Positions 1 to 10,844 of a stretch of DNA of 64,000 nt are shown here, in pieces. The stretch lies in assembly GCA_036365455.1 (NCBI GenBank), contig JAWQUS010000008.1:21745501-21809500 (forward strand), in the 5' to 3' direction. The notes beneath the pieces are model-generated. The model was not told the DNA's origin. It made no database searches and worked only from the letters and a program-made list of their open reading frames with translations. Each line of letters starts with the position of its first letter. Within the stretch, counting starts at the first letter, position 1. The DNA is from Macrosoma leucophasiata (taxonomy: Eukaryota; Arthropoda; Insecta; Lepidoptera; Hedylidae). Both the position numbers and the translations under genes were made by a program.

Positions 1-1070
1 TTATTTTCATTTTTGCTTATGTCGGATACGATATTACTGTCTTCAATTTTTTCGTCAAAAGAACTAGTCAACAATTTCCGAGAGCGCCGCATTATGAATT
101 CAAAACGTACTTATTAAGTAAATAAAGCGCGGGCGAACATAATATTATCGACAACCGTCTAACGGTAATCAAGTACAGATCCACACTAACGCATACGGCA
201 TCGCCGCTGTTGCGATACAGGTTGTATTCGTCCGGTAACGCACTGAACGCAAAGTGTTTTCGTTTAGTACGTACAGGACAAAAATGCTATGTATCAATAA
301 TATATATTAGTCTCCTTTCAACTCACAGTATATCGTACCTAACACGAGTCCGCACGAGCGGGGAAACCTAGTTATTGGCGTTCGCACCGCGGTGGAGTTC
401 ATTACCGGGCATATTTGTCCGGTAACGCGCTTAACGTGTTAAATTAAGCCGCGGACCAACCGCAGCGCACGGAGGCGATAGGCACGAAGATCAAGAGATC
501 AAGCTTCGCCTTACAAGAAAATATGTGAGATTGTGTCCACAGCAACCCACGGACACGCTTGGCATGAATTGAAACTCGTGGCTTCCTCGCATATGCGAGC
601 ACGAAGCTCAACGCTGGTAAAGTCAGAGACGTTTTACACGCTGACCAAGTGGTGGATGAGAGGGGTGAGGAAGCTACGTTTGTACATAGTCGTGACACGT
701 GACTTTCGTGTGTAGCGTGTGCTGCAGTGGAAACGGTGACCCACGTCCACTAACGTCTAACAAATGAATACGTGCCGCGTGGCCGTGCACAGCGTGCGCT
801 TCGGTGGGACCGCGGCTCTAGCTGCGCTTTAGCAATAAATATTTTATTTGGGGTAATTAATGTAATCTTGCTGTCAGTATAAAATGTGACTTATATTTAC
901 GCCCTACTTTTTTACTTGCAGGGTTTGCAATATACGTGTTTACTTGATTTAAGACATTAATATACATTGATGACCTTGAAGGTATATGTTTACTAGCTGT
1001 TAACCGCGACTGCGCCCGCGTGTAGTCTTTTTTTTGACGTAAGAGATATGATGAATCAAACACATAACGT
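1..1070. other. No gene recognised; unassigned flank
   Basis: No open frame here reads like a protein and no known repeat was recognised. Parts (about 120-460 and 700-830) are richer in CpG than most of the window. A phrase close to 'GTCCGGTAACGC' occurs twice (near 231 and 418). This could be the edge of a neighbouring gene or an old repeat; the sequence does not decide. Confidence 0.4.
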
Positions 1071-1078
1071 AACGAATT

Positions 1079-2075
1079 GGGTGTTGGGGCGTTTCGGTCC
1101 GCTCGTGTTTCGTCCCGCGGACCGAAACGCCTATGAGCATTTTATTCATGGGACTATTCGGCCCACAAATGGGAAGTGGACCGAATCGCCGAAGAGTTCC
1201 TCTTAAATGTGTACATTCGGTCCAGTTATTTTGTCATGTACAGTTGTATTAAAAAAAATACTTTCGTTCACCAATTACTTGCGTTAATTTATTACAAATG
1301 CAACCTTAAAACACAAAAATAGAAACAAACCTTATATCTTTTTTAAATATTAGTGTAGAGTTTTAGTTGTAATAATTATTAATTGGTAGTAACTTTAGAA
1401 GATGCTTCAGACTAGTTTGAATTCTTATCTCTGTCCCTATTGTCGCAAGTGCCGCGCAGTGCAGTACTCACTATAATAACCACGCGCGCGTGCACTTCCA
1501 GGCAACCGGCCGCTCCAGCAGGTACTAAACTCTTTATGCATGGGTAGCAATTTCGTTATTTAGAACACTTTTTCGTTTTTTTTTCACGTGATACACACAT
1601 ATTTTAAGTGCCGTTAAAACCTTACTGCATAAATATAATATAATATCGCCTATACGGCGATATTTTTTATTATAGTTGTTTTTTATTGTGTAAAAGAATT
1701 TAACAATATAATGCCAACAGACAACATTAATCATATTATATATATATATATATATATACCTATATACCTACTTTGATATGATATTGATACATATATATGT
1801 GATTTATTTGTTTAAGTTGATTTATGTGTAGGTTATAGAAATAAATCTAAATTTTATTATGTATATAACATTGCCTTTTATTTATTTCTCAATTTTTTGT
1901 AACCAACTATACTTAAATCTTTCAAAACAGGTATTCGTATTGGGACGAATCGCCACATAATAATAAACATATGGGGCGATTCGTCCCGCGGACCGAAAAG
2001 CCCCATTCAGAAGGCATTGTTAGGCGTTTCGGTCCGCGGGACGAAACACGAGCGGACCGAAACGCCCCAACACCC
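1079..2075. mobile_element. ~1-kb element with perfect 53-bp inverted ends
   Basis: Bases 1079-1131 and 2023-2075 are exact reverse complements (53/53), beginning GGGTGTTGGGGCGTTTCGG. The flanks AACGAATT (1071-1078) and ATCGAATT (2076-2083) look like an 8-bp target duplication with one change. Each arm is itself palindromic: GGCGTTTCGGTCCGC at one side and its complement at the other. Related cores (GGGACGAATCGCC and its complement) recur inside at 1940-1953 and 1975-1988. The interior is AT-rich, with a short (AT)n near 1739, and encodes no transposase, so this is a non-autonomous element. An 8-bp duplication would fit the hAT group, but the ends are not diagnostic. Confidence 0.8.
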
Positions 2076-2083
2076 ATCGAATT

Positions 2084-2725
2084 AACTTTAAAAAATCTAA
2101 TCTGTGAAAACCAGTGGTTACCTAGGATAAAACGTTTTGACATCTTAATTTCTCTAAATTACCCAAGTTTCCATTTAACACAAATTTTAACTGGCCACGG
2201 ATATCATAAACAGTATATACATCGTTTCAACATTACGCCCACCGACACATGCCCATGCGATAATACTACTACCCAAACCATTGATCATCTACTCAGAGAT
2301 TGACGACCCGGTTAGTCCAGCGGTGCGAAACCACCGTTTGATTCGAAGGGTCGCGGGTTCGATCCCCGCACCGGGACAAATATTTGTATGACCTACAGAT
2401 ATTTGTTTCGGGTCTGGGTGTTTGTGTATGTGTTGTGTGTGTACAACGGCACCCACGATACAGGTTTATACCTAGTGTGGGGCTGTGAGTGTAAGCGTAT
2501 TTATTATTATTTATTATTATTATTATTGTATAAGATACAGCAAGGAACGCAACAACCATTTCACAATCTGCACCATGTAACATAAACGACCTCAATGAAA
2601 TAGCCACAAAAGAAAGCACATCCACATCGTTCAACATTTACCAAATTCATAAAAACAGTTTAATCAGACATAAAGCTGAAAAAAAAGGAATACGCGCAGC
2701 AGATAAAAAAAAAACAATAAAGTTG
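2084..2725 (+). pseudogene. LINE (R1/Jockey-like) ORF2 C-terminal fragment, split by a SINE
   Basis: Translation of 2084-2302 gives a stretch with LTQILTGHG, YIHRFN and CPCDN...TIDHLLRD, the RNase H-distal zinc-knuckle-like end of R1/Jockey-type LINE ORF2 proteins. The frame is then cut by the tRNA-derived SINE at 2303-2530. It resumes with frame changes as CNINDLNEIA...NIYQIHKNSL...KGIRAAD up to about 2710. This is a dead 5'-truncated copy. The upstream side is bounded by the 1-kb inverted-end element. Which clade it belongs to is inferred from motif style only. Confidence 0.65.
2303..2530 (+). mobile_element. tRNA-derived SINE with (ATT)n tail
   Basis: The head has tRNA-like promoter boxes: an A-box-like GGTTAGTCCAGCGG near 2309 and a perfect B-box GGTTCGATCCC near 2356. 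A unique body follows (…GGCACCCACGATACAGG…), then an (ATT)n tail at about 2500-2528. Matching copies lie at 10845-11063 (reverse), with fragments at 27905-28015 (reverse) and 37145-37191. It sits inside a LINE reading frame. Confidence 0.8.
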
Positions 2726-2994
2726 CCCGTATACACTCGCGAGAACTTTTGTCGTGTATAACCAAAAAAATATGCCTCTTCGACAACGCACTAGGATCCG
2801 AAAGGGTTGAAAAAAAAAATCTGTGAAAGCGGTAAACATCGTGAAGGGTTGGGAGTTTCTCAATTCTCCGCTGTTCTTTTGAACCTGAACCTCATAGATT
2901 TTCCGGGCCCGATTGCAAAGTCAGTTTCTGTCAACTCTGGTAACTTTAACAATATCAAAAATACGACGGTGCAACGCATTCTGCAATAACCGTT

Positions 2995-3031
2995 AAAGCC
3001 AATGTAACTGTCTAACAGTTACATTGGCTTT
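2995..3031. repeat. Perfect 17-bp stem palindrome with 3-nt loop
   Basis: AAAGCCAATGTAACTGT (2995-3011) is followed by CTA and then the exact reverse complement (3015-3031). It lies 5 bp outside the left end of the MITE at 3036. It may be the remnant of a separate foldback; no gene is associated. Confidence 0.75.
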
Positions 3032-3035
3032 AGCT

Positions 3036-3726
3036 GGGTTACACCACGATATTTGTTAAAGTTAAAGTTATTGTAACATTTTACATCCTTCTCTAACTTT
3101 AACAGATTTTTTTAAGCCAAGATCCTCTTTTAACTTTAACAGATTTCTTTAAACCAAGATCCTCCTCTATCTTTAACAGATTTCTTTAAGCCAAGATCCT
3201 TCTTTAACTATAACAGATTTCTTTAAGCCAAGATCTTCCTTTGACTTTAACAGATTTCTTTAAGAAAAGATCCTCCTTTATCTTTAACAGATGTCTTTAA
3301 GCCAAGATCCTCCTTTAACTGTAACAGATTTCTTTAAGCCAAGATCCTCCTCTATCTTTAACAGATTTCTTTAAGCCAAGATCCTCCTTTAACTATAACA
3401 GATTTCTTTAAGCCAAGATCTTCCTTTGACTTTAACAGATTTCTTTAAGAAAAGATCCTCCTTTATCTTTAACAGATGTCTTTAAGCCAAGATCCTCCTT
3501 TAACTGTAACAGATTTCTTTAAGCCAAGATCCTCCTATAACTTTAACAGATTTCTTTAAGCCAAAATCCTCCTTTAATTTTAACAGATTTCTTTAAGCCA
3601 AGATCCTCCTTTAACTTTAACAGATTTCTTTAAGCCATGATCCTCCTTTAATTTTAACAGATTTCTTTAAGTTAGAGAAGGATGTGAAATCTTACAAGAT
3701 CTTTAACAAATGTCGTGGTGCAACCC
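3036..3726. mobile_element. MITE with internal minisatellite expansion
   Basis: The left end GGGTTACACCACGATATTTG and right end (…TGTCGTGGTGCAACCC) are inverted. Inside them, TTACATCCTTCTCTAAC (left) and GTTAGAGAAGGATGTGAAA (right) also pair. A short relative at 14056-14218 has the same nested inverted arms and only part of one internal unit. Here the interior has grown into about 16 tandem units. Ends resembling TTAGC(C)TGGGTT next to TA suggest a Tc1/mariner-like MITE, which is inference. Confidence 0.75.
3097..3671 (+). repeat. 37-bp minisatellite, 15 full units plus a partial
   Basis: The unit is CTTTAACAGATTTCTTTAAG followed by CCAAGATCCTCCTTTAA (37 bp). Units start at 3097 and repeat every 37 bp to 3652, where a partial unit ends. 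Units 3-7 and 8-12 carry the same series of private variants (CTATAACAG, AGAAAAGATCC, GATGTC, CTGTAACAG). A block of five units (185 bp) was therefore duplicated as a whole. Confidence 0.9.
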
Positions 3727-3769
3727 AAGCTAGCCTGGTTAATGTTACAATTTTATTAACAACTAGCTG

Positions 3770-3846
3770 TGCCCGCGACTTCGTCCACGTGAGAAAAAAT
3801 ATGATTGTTCAGTATCTACCCGGACGAAGTCGTGGGCGCAGCTAGT
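3770..3846. repeat. Inverted pair of the 'GCCCGCGACTTCGTCC' lepidopteran repeat
   Basis: ACTAGCTGTGCCCGCGACTT at 3771 is answered by GGACGAAGTCGTGGGCGCAG...TAGTA near 3823-3846 in reverse complement. The same motif appears singly near 8325-8370, 37910, 40060 and 61290. It is a common end motif of dispersed repeats in Lepidoptera. No coding content. Confidence 0.6.
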
Positions 3847-4345
3847 ATAAAAGTAGCCTAAGTTACTCCTTATTACATCAGCTATCTGCCAGTGAAAGTC
3901 TCGTCAAAATCGGAGACACTCTAATTCTATTTATTTGTATATAGGTATCTAGATATGTATGTATGTATGGTTGTATGGAGATAAAAGTAACCTAAGTTAC
4001 TCCTTATCACATCAGCTATCTGCCAGTGAAAGTCTCGGCAAAATCGGTAAAGCCGTTCCCAAGATTAGCCCCGGCAAACTGACAGACAGACAGACAAAAA
4101 TTGTAAAAAATGTTGTTTTGGTATATGTATCATGTATACATACATATGCATTTAGTAAAAAAGCGGTTATTTTAATATTACAAACAAACACTCCAATTTT
4201 ATTTATTTGTATAGATTTATTATGGAATTCTACTTATTTGTACTCGTATGTATGTATGTATGGATGTACGAAGATAAAAGTAGCCTAAGTTACTCCTTAT
4301 CACATCCACTATCTGCCAGTGAAAGTCCCGTCAAAATAATTTGTT
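3847..4345 (+). repeat. Dispersed repeat (non-LTR 3' tail type), three internal direct copies
   Basis: The phrase 'AAAAGTAGCCTAAGTTACTC...CTATCTGCCAGTGAAAGTC' occurs three times, near 3850, 3985 and 4275, separated by TATG-type simple repeats and by GACAGACAGACAGAC. This style (SSR, 'GACAGACAGAC', conserved noncoding tail) is typical of retroposon tails in Lepidoptera. No protein is encoded. Confidence 0.55.
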
Positions 4346-4354
4346 TAAGGCTTG

Positions 4355-4470
4355 GCACCGACTTCAAACCTTTTAGTAAATAGCACATATAAATAAAAGG
4401 TAGTATATAATTACAATTAAAACTTTATTTTTTTTTACTTTTCAGTTTTGAAGTCGGTTTTTCTTAACGT
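4355..4470. repeat. Short dispersed repeat, second copy at 11568-11642
   Basis: The stretch GGCACCGACTTCAAA...TAGTAAATAGCACATATAAA...TATATAATTACAATTA matches 11568-11642 almost base for base. The family is not recognised. Confidence 0.55.
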
Positions 4471-4829
4471 AGTTATATTTATTTAATACTTTTCAGTTTA
4501 TTGCTTCATTGCCAATTAGATTAATGTTCACATCTGTTAAATTTGTAAAATCTGACTCTTTTAGCTTCGTGATTAGATACCTAATTTAAATTGTTTAGGA
4601 ATGTCGATACATAATTATTACACGACTATACGAAATCAATGAAAAAATTTTATCCACGAAGGAGTAAATAAGCTGTGTTGTGTCGTCGATGAGTAAATGT
4701 GTCATTGTCACTTGTTGTCATCTTGTTGTCATGCGCGCTAAGACTATCTAGGACGTCAGTGGATTCAACGCACTGTATGACAACTCGCCGTCTATTTTTA
4801 TTCCTTTAGTCTGAGGTGAAAGTAAGTAA

Positions 4830-5690
4830 AAAAATGCTCATCAAATAAAAACTAATGGGCCTATCTAAATCAAATTTGTATGGGACCAATTCGAAACTAT
4901 TTCGCATCAAACAAAAAAGAATTACGTTAATTGGTCCAGAAATCTTAGCGAAATTCACGTACATATATAAAAAAATATATATATACCGGCCGAATTGAGA
5001 ACCTTCTCGTTTTTTGAACTCGGTTATAAAAAAAGAACACGTTTATTGTATGCCCCCTTGGACCTCTTAACATTTTAATTTTCTTATTTTTAGTAATTAA
5101 TTTTGTCCTAATAGCGGTATCAGAAATACATAATTTGTGAAATTGTTAGCTTTCTAGCTATCACAATTTATGAGATACAGGCTGGTGACAGACAGGCGGA
5201 CGGACGGACAGACAGACAGACAGACAGCGGAGGATTAGTAATCCGTGGGGTCCGTTTTTACCTTTTAGGTACGAAACCCCCTAAAAGATAAAACGAAGAT
5301 TCAGAATAGCTTAAAAATATTCGATATGATTCTTTAAATTGATATAACTTTTTTATGTCTGAACCCATTCACATGAAACAAACACTAAATGTTAAGTGAA
5401 ACTTACCACAATATATTAGTGACCGAAACCGCAAATCGAATAAGCCGTTTCTGATATTAGCGTGCACAAACACACAGACAAACAGACATTTTTCCGGGAA
5501 TAAAAGTACCCAGTGTTGTGCGCCAAAGGTTAAAATATAATCATACCAAGTTTCATTGTAATCGGACCGGTAGTTTTTCTGTGATGCTTGAACAAACAGA
5601 CAGACAAAAAAATTTCTAATCACATATTTGAGTTCGGTATCGATCTAGTAACATCCCCTGGTATTTATTTTTTCAATATTTTCAATGTAC
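4830..5690. repeat. Decayed retroposon-tail sequences
   Basis: This holds a run of familiar lepidopteran dispersed tails: TTGAGAACCTTCTCGTTTTT...GTCGG type near 4995; ATGAGATACAGGCTGGTGACAGACAG with tandem GACA/GACG and GGTCCGTTTTTACCTTTTAGGTAC near 5170-5285; and ACAAACAGACAGAC plus GTTCGGTATCGATCTAG near 5590-5660. No intact reading frame survives. Boundaries are approximate. Confidence 0.45.
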
Positions 5691-6094
5691 AGAATTTACA
5701 CTTCTACAGATTTATTATATGTTATCTTCAACAGATATTTTGGTGCAACCTAACTGTAGATTTTTCCAGAACACAGGATTTAAAAGGGGCTACTTGCATG
5801 ATTTGGCGTATATTATAGCTCTAACTCATTCGCTGCCATTTTGTCGAACAAGAAATTGACGCATCACACAAATAGAAATCGCACTTTCACTGACGACTCC
5901 ATCGTAATCAAACATTTGTTTTAAGAAATAAATAAAGCATGTTTATGATAATACGCTAAACTTCTTATCATGTGACAAGCTTGTCGCGTTCTGTTTATCT
6001 ATTATATTATGTGAAATAGTTGAATAACTTGAATCACAAATTATTCATGATTATATTGTAACGGAAATAGAGGAGCTAACATGATTATTGTACT

Positions 6095-6215
6095 AAGAGA
6101 GGAGAAGCGAGGGTAGAGGTGAGGAGAGGGGAGGCGTGGCGTGGTGGTGGTGAGGTGTGGTGTGATTTGGTGCGGAGAGGAGAGGAGAGGAGAGCAGAGG
6201 AGAGCAAAGAGATAA
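6095..6215 (+). repeat. Purine-rich (GAGGAGAGG)n tract
   Basis: About 120 bases are almost only A and G with scattered GT, including AGGAGAGGAGAGGAGAG near 6177-6193. It is an imperfect polypurine tract with no coding potential. Confidence 0.8.
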
Positions 6216-6310
6216 TGTACTCTTTGGAGGAGAGTTGATTTATGAAAGAGGTGGTTGACGTTAGGATGTCATTCTTTTTAAAATTATTGGAACGGATAAA
6301 CTAATATATT

Positions 6311-6725
6311 TGGAGTTTTGGCGGGAACCTTGAAAGAGGCGTATGGTGCTCTTATTTTATTTCACTTTCTTAGTGTATTTTTAAGTTATATTGAATAAAA
6401 TTGGTGGCATTTTGTTTGATATAGGTTTATTACAGTGCCCGTGTATAGTGAAATAAAATAACAGTGCGAAAATACGACCTTTCAGATTGTCTCCAAAACT
6501 ACATTGTAAATGTTCTGGTAAAGTAGCCATCGCTTTACTCGAATAACTTGATTGTCACTCACTTGACTGACATATTATACTTGATAACTTATATACTTGA
6601 TACTTACATATTATACTTGATGACTATATTATACTAACTTTTACGCTGCTTATATAAATATGAACAATCGTTTTCCTTGACACTGGCAATATGCCAAGAT
6701 GCCATAATAACAAAAAAAAAAAAAA
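6311..6725 (+). repeat. ~415-bp poly(A)-tailed dispersed repeat
   Basis: The repeat begins near TTTTGGCGGGAACCTTGAAAG and ends GATGCCATAATAACAAAAAA. The same sequence lies in reverse at 25929-26330 with nearly full length, and 5' parts lie at 11353-11520. A tail-only scrap is near 49077-49115 (TCACTGGCAAAATGCG...GCGATGCCATTAT). The 3' poly(A) and truncated copies suggest a retroposon; no ORF. Confidence 0.7.
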
Positions 6726-7504
6726 CTAATATATTTTTCATACTATTTTAAAATCGTGGCTTAATTATCATAATCCTGCATTTCATTGTAATTTTGCAAA
6801 GGTAGACCTCACAGTGTAGATTACTGTAGATTATTGCACCCAGTGTTGATGTTTGTTTACGCTTAATATTATCAAGGCAGTGAACACCGATATGAATAAA
6901 GAAATAACTATAACTTCACGCCTTTGAACCCCAAACGGATAAACAGGAGTAAAAGCATGCATTAAAGCATACATGCAAACAAGAAAACAGTTAAAAACTC
7001 CGGCAACATTATTAAACTCCTCAGAGTTTGATGCCTGAAGAATGCCTATAAACGCACACAGTATTCACTTACATTTATTGTGAACTGTATGCTTGTTAGC
7101 TACTCCATGACATAAAAACAACATAAATTAAAATTACCTATCTAACCCACTGTCTTATTATGTGCGAGATCGATACCTACATTTCCTATGGCAAACTCGA
7201 TTAACAACTAGCTTTAGTGCAAGCCTTATGCAACATATGAGTATTTTTAAACGTGTGTGTTAAGGAAATGTAACTGAGTAGGGTTGGCAATCGCATTTAT
7301 TAAATTGTTTTTTATTTATTTTTCTTTTGAGAGAATATAAGGATTCATTTTTTCAGCTGAATTTGTTTTCTAAGTAAGATGGCTCCAGAGGCAAAACAAT
7401 TTGAGTGTGTTTGCCTCTGTATTCTGTGATATTAATTAGTGGGACTGAATTACTAAGACCTAGGCAAAAATTTAACGCTCTTGAAAGCACTGTTTGTCGA
7501 ATGC

Positions 7505-7790
7505 CATTTATCCTACTACTATTATAAAGGTGAAAGTTTGTAAGTATGGATGTATGGATGTTTGTTACTCTTTCACGTAAAAACTACTGAATGGATTTGA
7601 ATGAAACTTTACCACAATATAGCTTATACATCAGAATAACACATAGGCTATAGCTTATACATCAGAATAACACATAGGCTACAATTTTTGAGGTTTTCAA
7701 TGTGAGGTCGTAGAAAAAACACATTTTTTGCGCTTACATTGCAAACGCTGACTGAATCCTACAAGATAGATCAAAACAATTTACTACAGT
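7505..7790 (+). repeat. Widespread insect repeat with internal duplication
   Basis: The text CTATTATAAAGGTGAAAGTTTG...TACTCTTTCACG...AAACTACTGAATGGATTTG is a known style of dispersed noncoding repeat in insects. A unit of about 32 bp (TATAGCTTATACATCAGAAT…) is repeated directly at 7618 and 7650. No protein. Confidence 0.5.
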
Positions 7791-7989
7791 ATTGTACAAC
7801 TTAAAAAGGTCTACAAAAAAGTCCGTGATGGTATATGTTTATCTCTTAGGAATAACCCACAATAACCATTTTTTATCCTTTACTTTGTACGAGAAATAAT
7901 GGCTTATTTACGAAGCGATTTTAAGCAATACAGTATTAATCCTTATCCAATTAAGTATCTTAAATACATTGTGCATTTAATAAAGATCA

Positions 7990-8375
7990 ATATGGCCTTT
8001 TACAGCATGTAAATTAAATAAATATTTTCGAAGATATCACAGATTTAAAATGCAGAGTCATAGCAATTTCGGCGATAAATACCGTTTCGGTGATAAATAC
8101 CGGCAGCGGCGCCAGGCGAACGGGGCGTGGGGGGAGCGGGGTAGGTGCGGTGGGGAAGAAGTGGCTCATCGCTGAGTGCGCGACCCGAACGCGGGCAGAC
8201 GCGTGAGGGTAGACGTCGTTGACGGTTGTGTCCGTTTTGCGAATTTTCAAGGCACTAGCGATTTGATAAAAACGTATGGTCGCCTACTTTAAGTAATATA
8301 GGCCTTATTACTAGACTAGACGGGACGAACCTGAAGTCCACGCGAACGAAGTCGCGGGCAAAAGCTAGTATCAAC
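7990..8375. repeat. Dispersed repeat related to 51897-52030
   Basis: AAATAAATATTTTCGAAGAT...CACAGATTTAAAATGCAG near 8015 recurs at 51950-52020. A GC-rich part follows (8100-8230), then CGAACGAAGTCGCGGGCAAA near 8343. The open frame on the minus strand here is an accident of base composition. Confidence 0.45.
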
Positions 8376-8800
8376 ATAAACTCAAAACATAATATATTAT
8401 GCTAGGTACTTATTTGAAAGTAAAGTTCCAATCTTGTTTGGTGGTCTCAAAGTACAATCACGATAATTAAATGCAGGTGTGGTGACCCTAAGTGTGAGCT
8501 ACAAAATAAATCATGCTCCACTACTCGCTCGGATGTAATTGTACGTAATCCACAAAATGTAAGTTGCTCCATATTAACCACTCACTCGTAATATTTATTT
8601 ATGATTTGGGGCCTTTTTTTTCATACAAGAATATAAATATAAAATACCTACTTAGTTGTTCTTGTAAATATTGACTAAATGCAGGATTTTATTATCTGTA
8701 AATGATATTTTTCTCGCTATGTAGGTACTTACATACTTACAAGTGCCGTAATAATTTCATTGGACTCTGTTTAATTTATCTGCCTCTAATATAGATCCGT

Positions 8801-9100
8801 TTTTTTTTTTTTTTTTTTTTTTATGTAATGGAAGTGGCAAACAAGCATGCAGTTCACATTGATGTTAAGTGATGACTGCAGCCTATAGACACCCACACAA
8901 AGACCAAGGTCAAAATGCAGATGCGTTACCACTCCTGAGGCCTAAGGGTGTTATGCCTCTGTGCCGGAAATTACAGGGCCGTACATTACCACCTGACCGG
9001 AACACGATAGTGCTGAACACTACCATTTAGCGGCAAGTATATTAGGTAATGCGGTGGTGTCTACGCCCGCGAGCTCCGTCACTGGAGCTCTACCAACCAC
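8801..9100 (-). mobile_element. SINE-A: ~275-bp poly(A)-tailed retroposon, near full length
   Basis: Read on the minus strand it starts ACTGG..GTAGAGCTCCAG, passes CACCACCGCATTACCTAATA and GGTGGTAATGTACGGCCCTG, and ends TGCCACTTCCATTACATAAA plus poly(A), seen here as a run of 22 T at 8801. It is the most abundant family in the window (some 15 copies and fragments). No ORF. The origin of the head is unclear: GGTGGTAGAGCTC is vaguely A-box-like but no B-box is obvious. Confidence 0.75.
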
Positions 9101-9420
9101 GTTGCCACTCCAGTCTAAGTTGTTATACCTCTGTGGTGGAAATTACACGGCCGTACATCAATATAGACCGGAACACGACACAACATATTATTATTATTAT
9201 ATAACATAGTCTTAAATAGAAAATCTATTGTTACCCACTTGGGAAGTAGCGAGACATTCCCAACTCAAGTATCTTTGATAACTTACTGGGAAGTCTCAAC
9301 CACGATAATGTAAAAGAGATTTTTGTCAATAAATACATATTTTATTTTATTTTTTATTTTTTTTTAACACGATAGCGCTGAATACTAGCATTTAGCGACG
9401 AACTCTGTCACTGGAGCTAA
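9101..9420 (-). mobile_element. SINE-A fragment split by a second retroposon (9183-9364)
   Basis: SINE-A sequence (CCTCTGTGGTGGAAATTACA… to …CCGGAACACGA) stops at about 9178 and resumes at 9365 with AACACGATAGCGCTGAATAC. AACACGA is present on both sides, a 7-bp target duplication. The inserted piece begins with (ATT)n, contains GGGAAGTAGCGAGACATTCC and CAATAAATACATATTTTATT, and ends in a T-rich run. A second copy of the inserted piece lies at 41879-42062 in reverse. Confidence 0.7.
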
Positions 9421-9817
9421 CTAACTAACTAACTGTCACAATCACTCAGTCTGTAACAAGAGAGTTGTTTATATATTTATTGGTGATAGATGGATTGCTG
9501 CACTAATTAAAGTAAGAAATGTTAACAAATGCTATCATAGCCAAGTAGACCAGTGGAACCTGAATGTGTGATAGGTATGAACAATCAGGTTAAGTGCCGT
9601 AATACAGACCAATTAGGTGCAACTTAATGCAATATTTTTATTGTATTTTTAATTCTTTCTCACTGGTCACTTCCAAATAAAAAGTGTTGTCTGAAAAAGT
9701 TCTTCAAAAGTGTCAACAAACGGCTCATCAAAAAGATTCAATAAAAAACGACCGCAAAAATTAAGTTCAGTGGGGCATGCCATAATGGATCAAATATACC
9801 AACCACTACGTCACATT

Positions 9818-10130
9818 TAATGCTGGGTCCAAACGCGGCGATTTTTATCGCCTGCGACTCTGTAGCGCTTTATATGTTTTGCGTCCACATGATAGCGATT
9901 TGTCGGTATTAATTTTGTCGCAGATGAGTAGTGTAATGATCAGCTACTGTATCTTATGGCTGAATTTATTGTTTAGAATTATTATGTAAATGTGAACGTG
10001 ACTTACCACGTCTACACAGCTATGAAGTTGCTAAGTTAAATCGCTACTAATATTCACGTCCTCACAGCGACTTTTACATCGCCAGCGACTCGCCATCAAC
10101 CAAAGTCACTGCCGTGTGAGCACAGCATTA
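9818..10130. mobile_element. Diverged MITE with TAATGCTG...CAGCATTA ends
   Basis: TAATGCTGGGTCCAAACG at 9818 pairs loosely with GTGTGAGCACAGCATTA ending at 10130. Inside, TATCGCCTGCGACTC-like and ATCGCCAGCGACTC-like stretches alternate. There is no ORF. It resembles the short foldback at 54096-54268 in layout but not in exact sequence. Confidence 0.5.
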
Positions 10131-10844
10131 GATAAACAGTAAAATTATTTTGTTGTAAGTAATTTTAAAGACATTTTTCAGTTAAATGCCATTCATAATA
10201 ATCTTTCTTATCAAGGCTACGAGTGCAAAAAATATTAGTCAGTCAAGTTTCCGAATAAGTTATATTTACGACAAGCCGTTCTAAAAACTAAGCTGTCAAT
10301 TATGCAATAACTTAATATCATTCACGATCAAAATTAAATGATCGAGTGGGCGTCGATTTGTATTGTATGCTTGCAATTACCTAAAAAAAAAAATACAACA
10401 GCTTTCTCTTTCGATTGTATCTGCATTTGTATACGCAATTAAAACATTCCGAACCATAACATCTGCATGTGAAATTGCAGATTAGAAAATTATTTAATTA
10501 AAAGGAGAATGACCAAAGCCGCCCTGATTGCTTCATAACAACTTGTATGTAGAAAAATGTTTTTTGAATTTAGATTTCACTCACATTTTTTTCACGTTAA
10601 AACGAATGGGGATTTACAAGATATATTTTTAAAAGTTAATAAATTATTTTGTAGTGAACTGCCAATCACAGACGAATAACCAAGCTGCCAATATCAACAC
10701 CATTGTATTATTTACTTTTTTGCGTTGGACACTGGTCATTTTAGGACCCTTATAACTTTGTCGAAATAAAATCGATTTTAAGCATCGATTGCTTTGTTAT
10801 TGATATAAATAATAATAAAATAATTAATATGTACAATTAATAAA

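Noticed and set aside
444..698. 84-codon minus-strand frame in the first kilobase
   Set aside because: No recognisable domain, no splice partners, and a plus-strand frame is open across much of it as well.
1971..2303. 110-codon open frame starting in the right arm of the 1-kb element
   Set aside because: The first 35 or so codons are transposon-end sequence; only the later part is protein-like and belongs to a LINE fragment cut by a SINE.
3097..3671. 37-bp direct repeats as a CRISPR array
   Set aside because: Units are contiguous with no spacers, lie within MITE arms, and the genome is an insect's.
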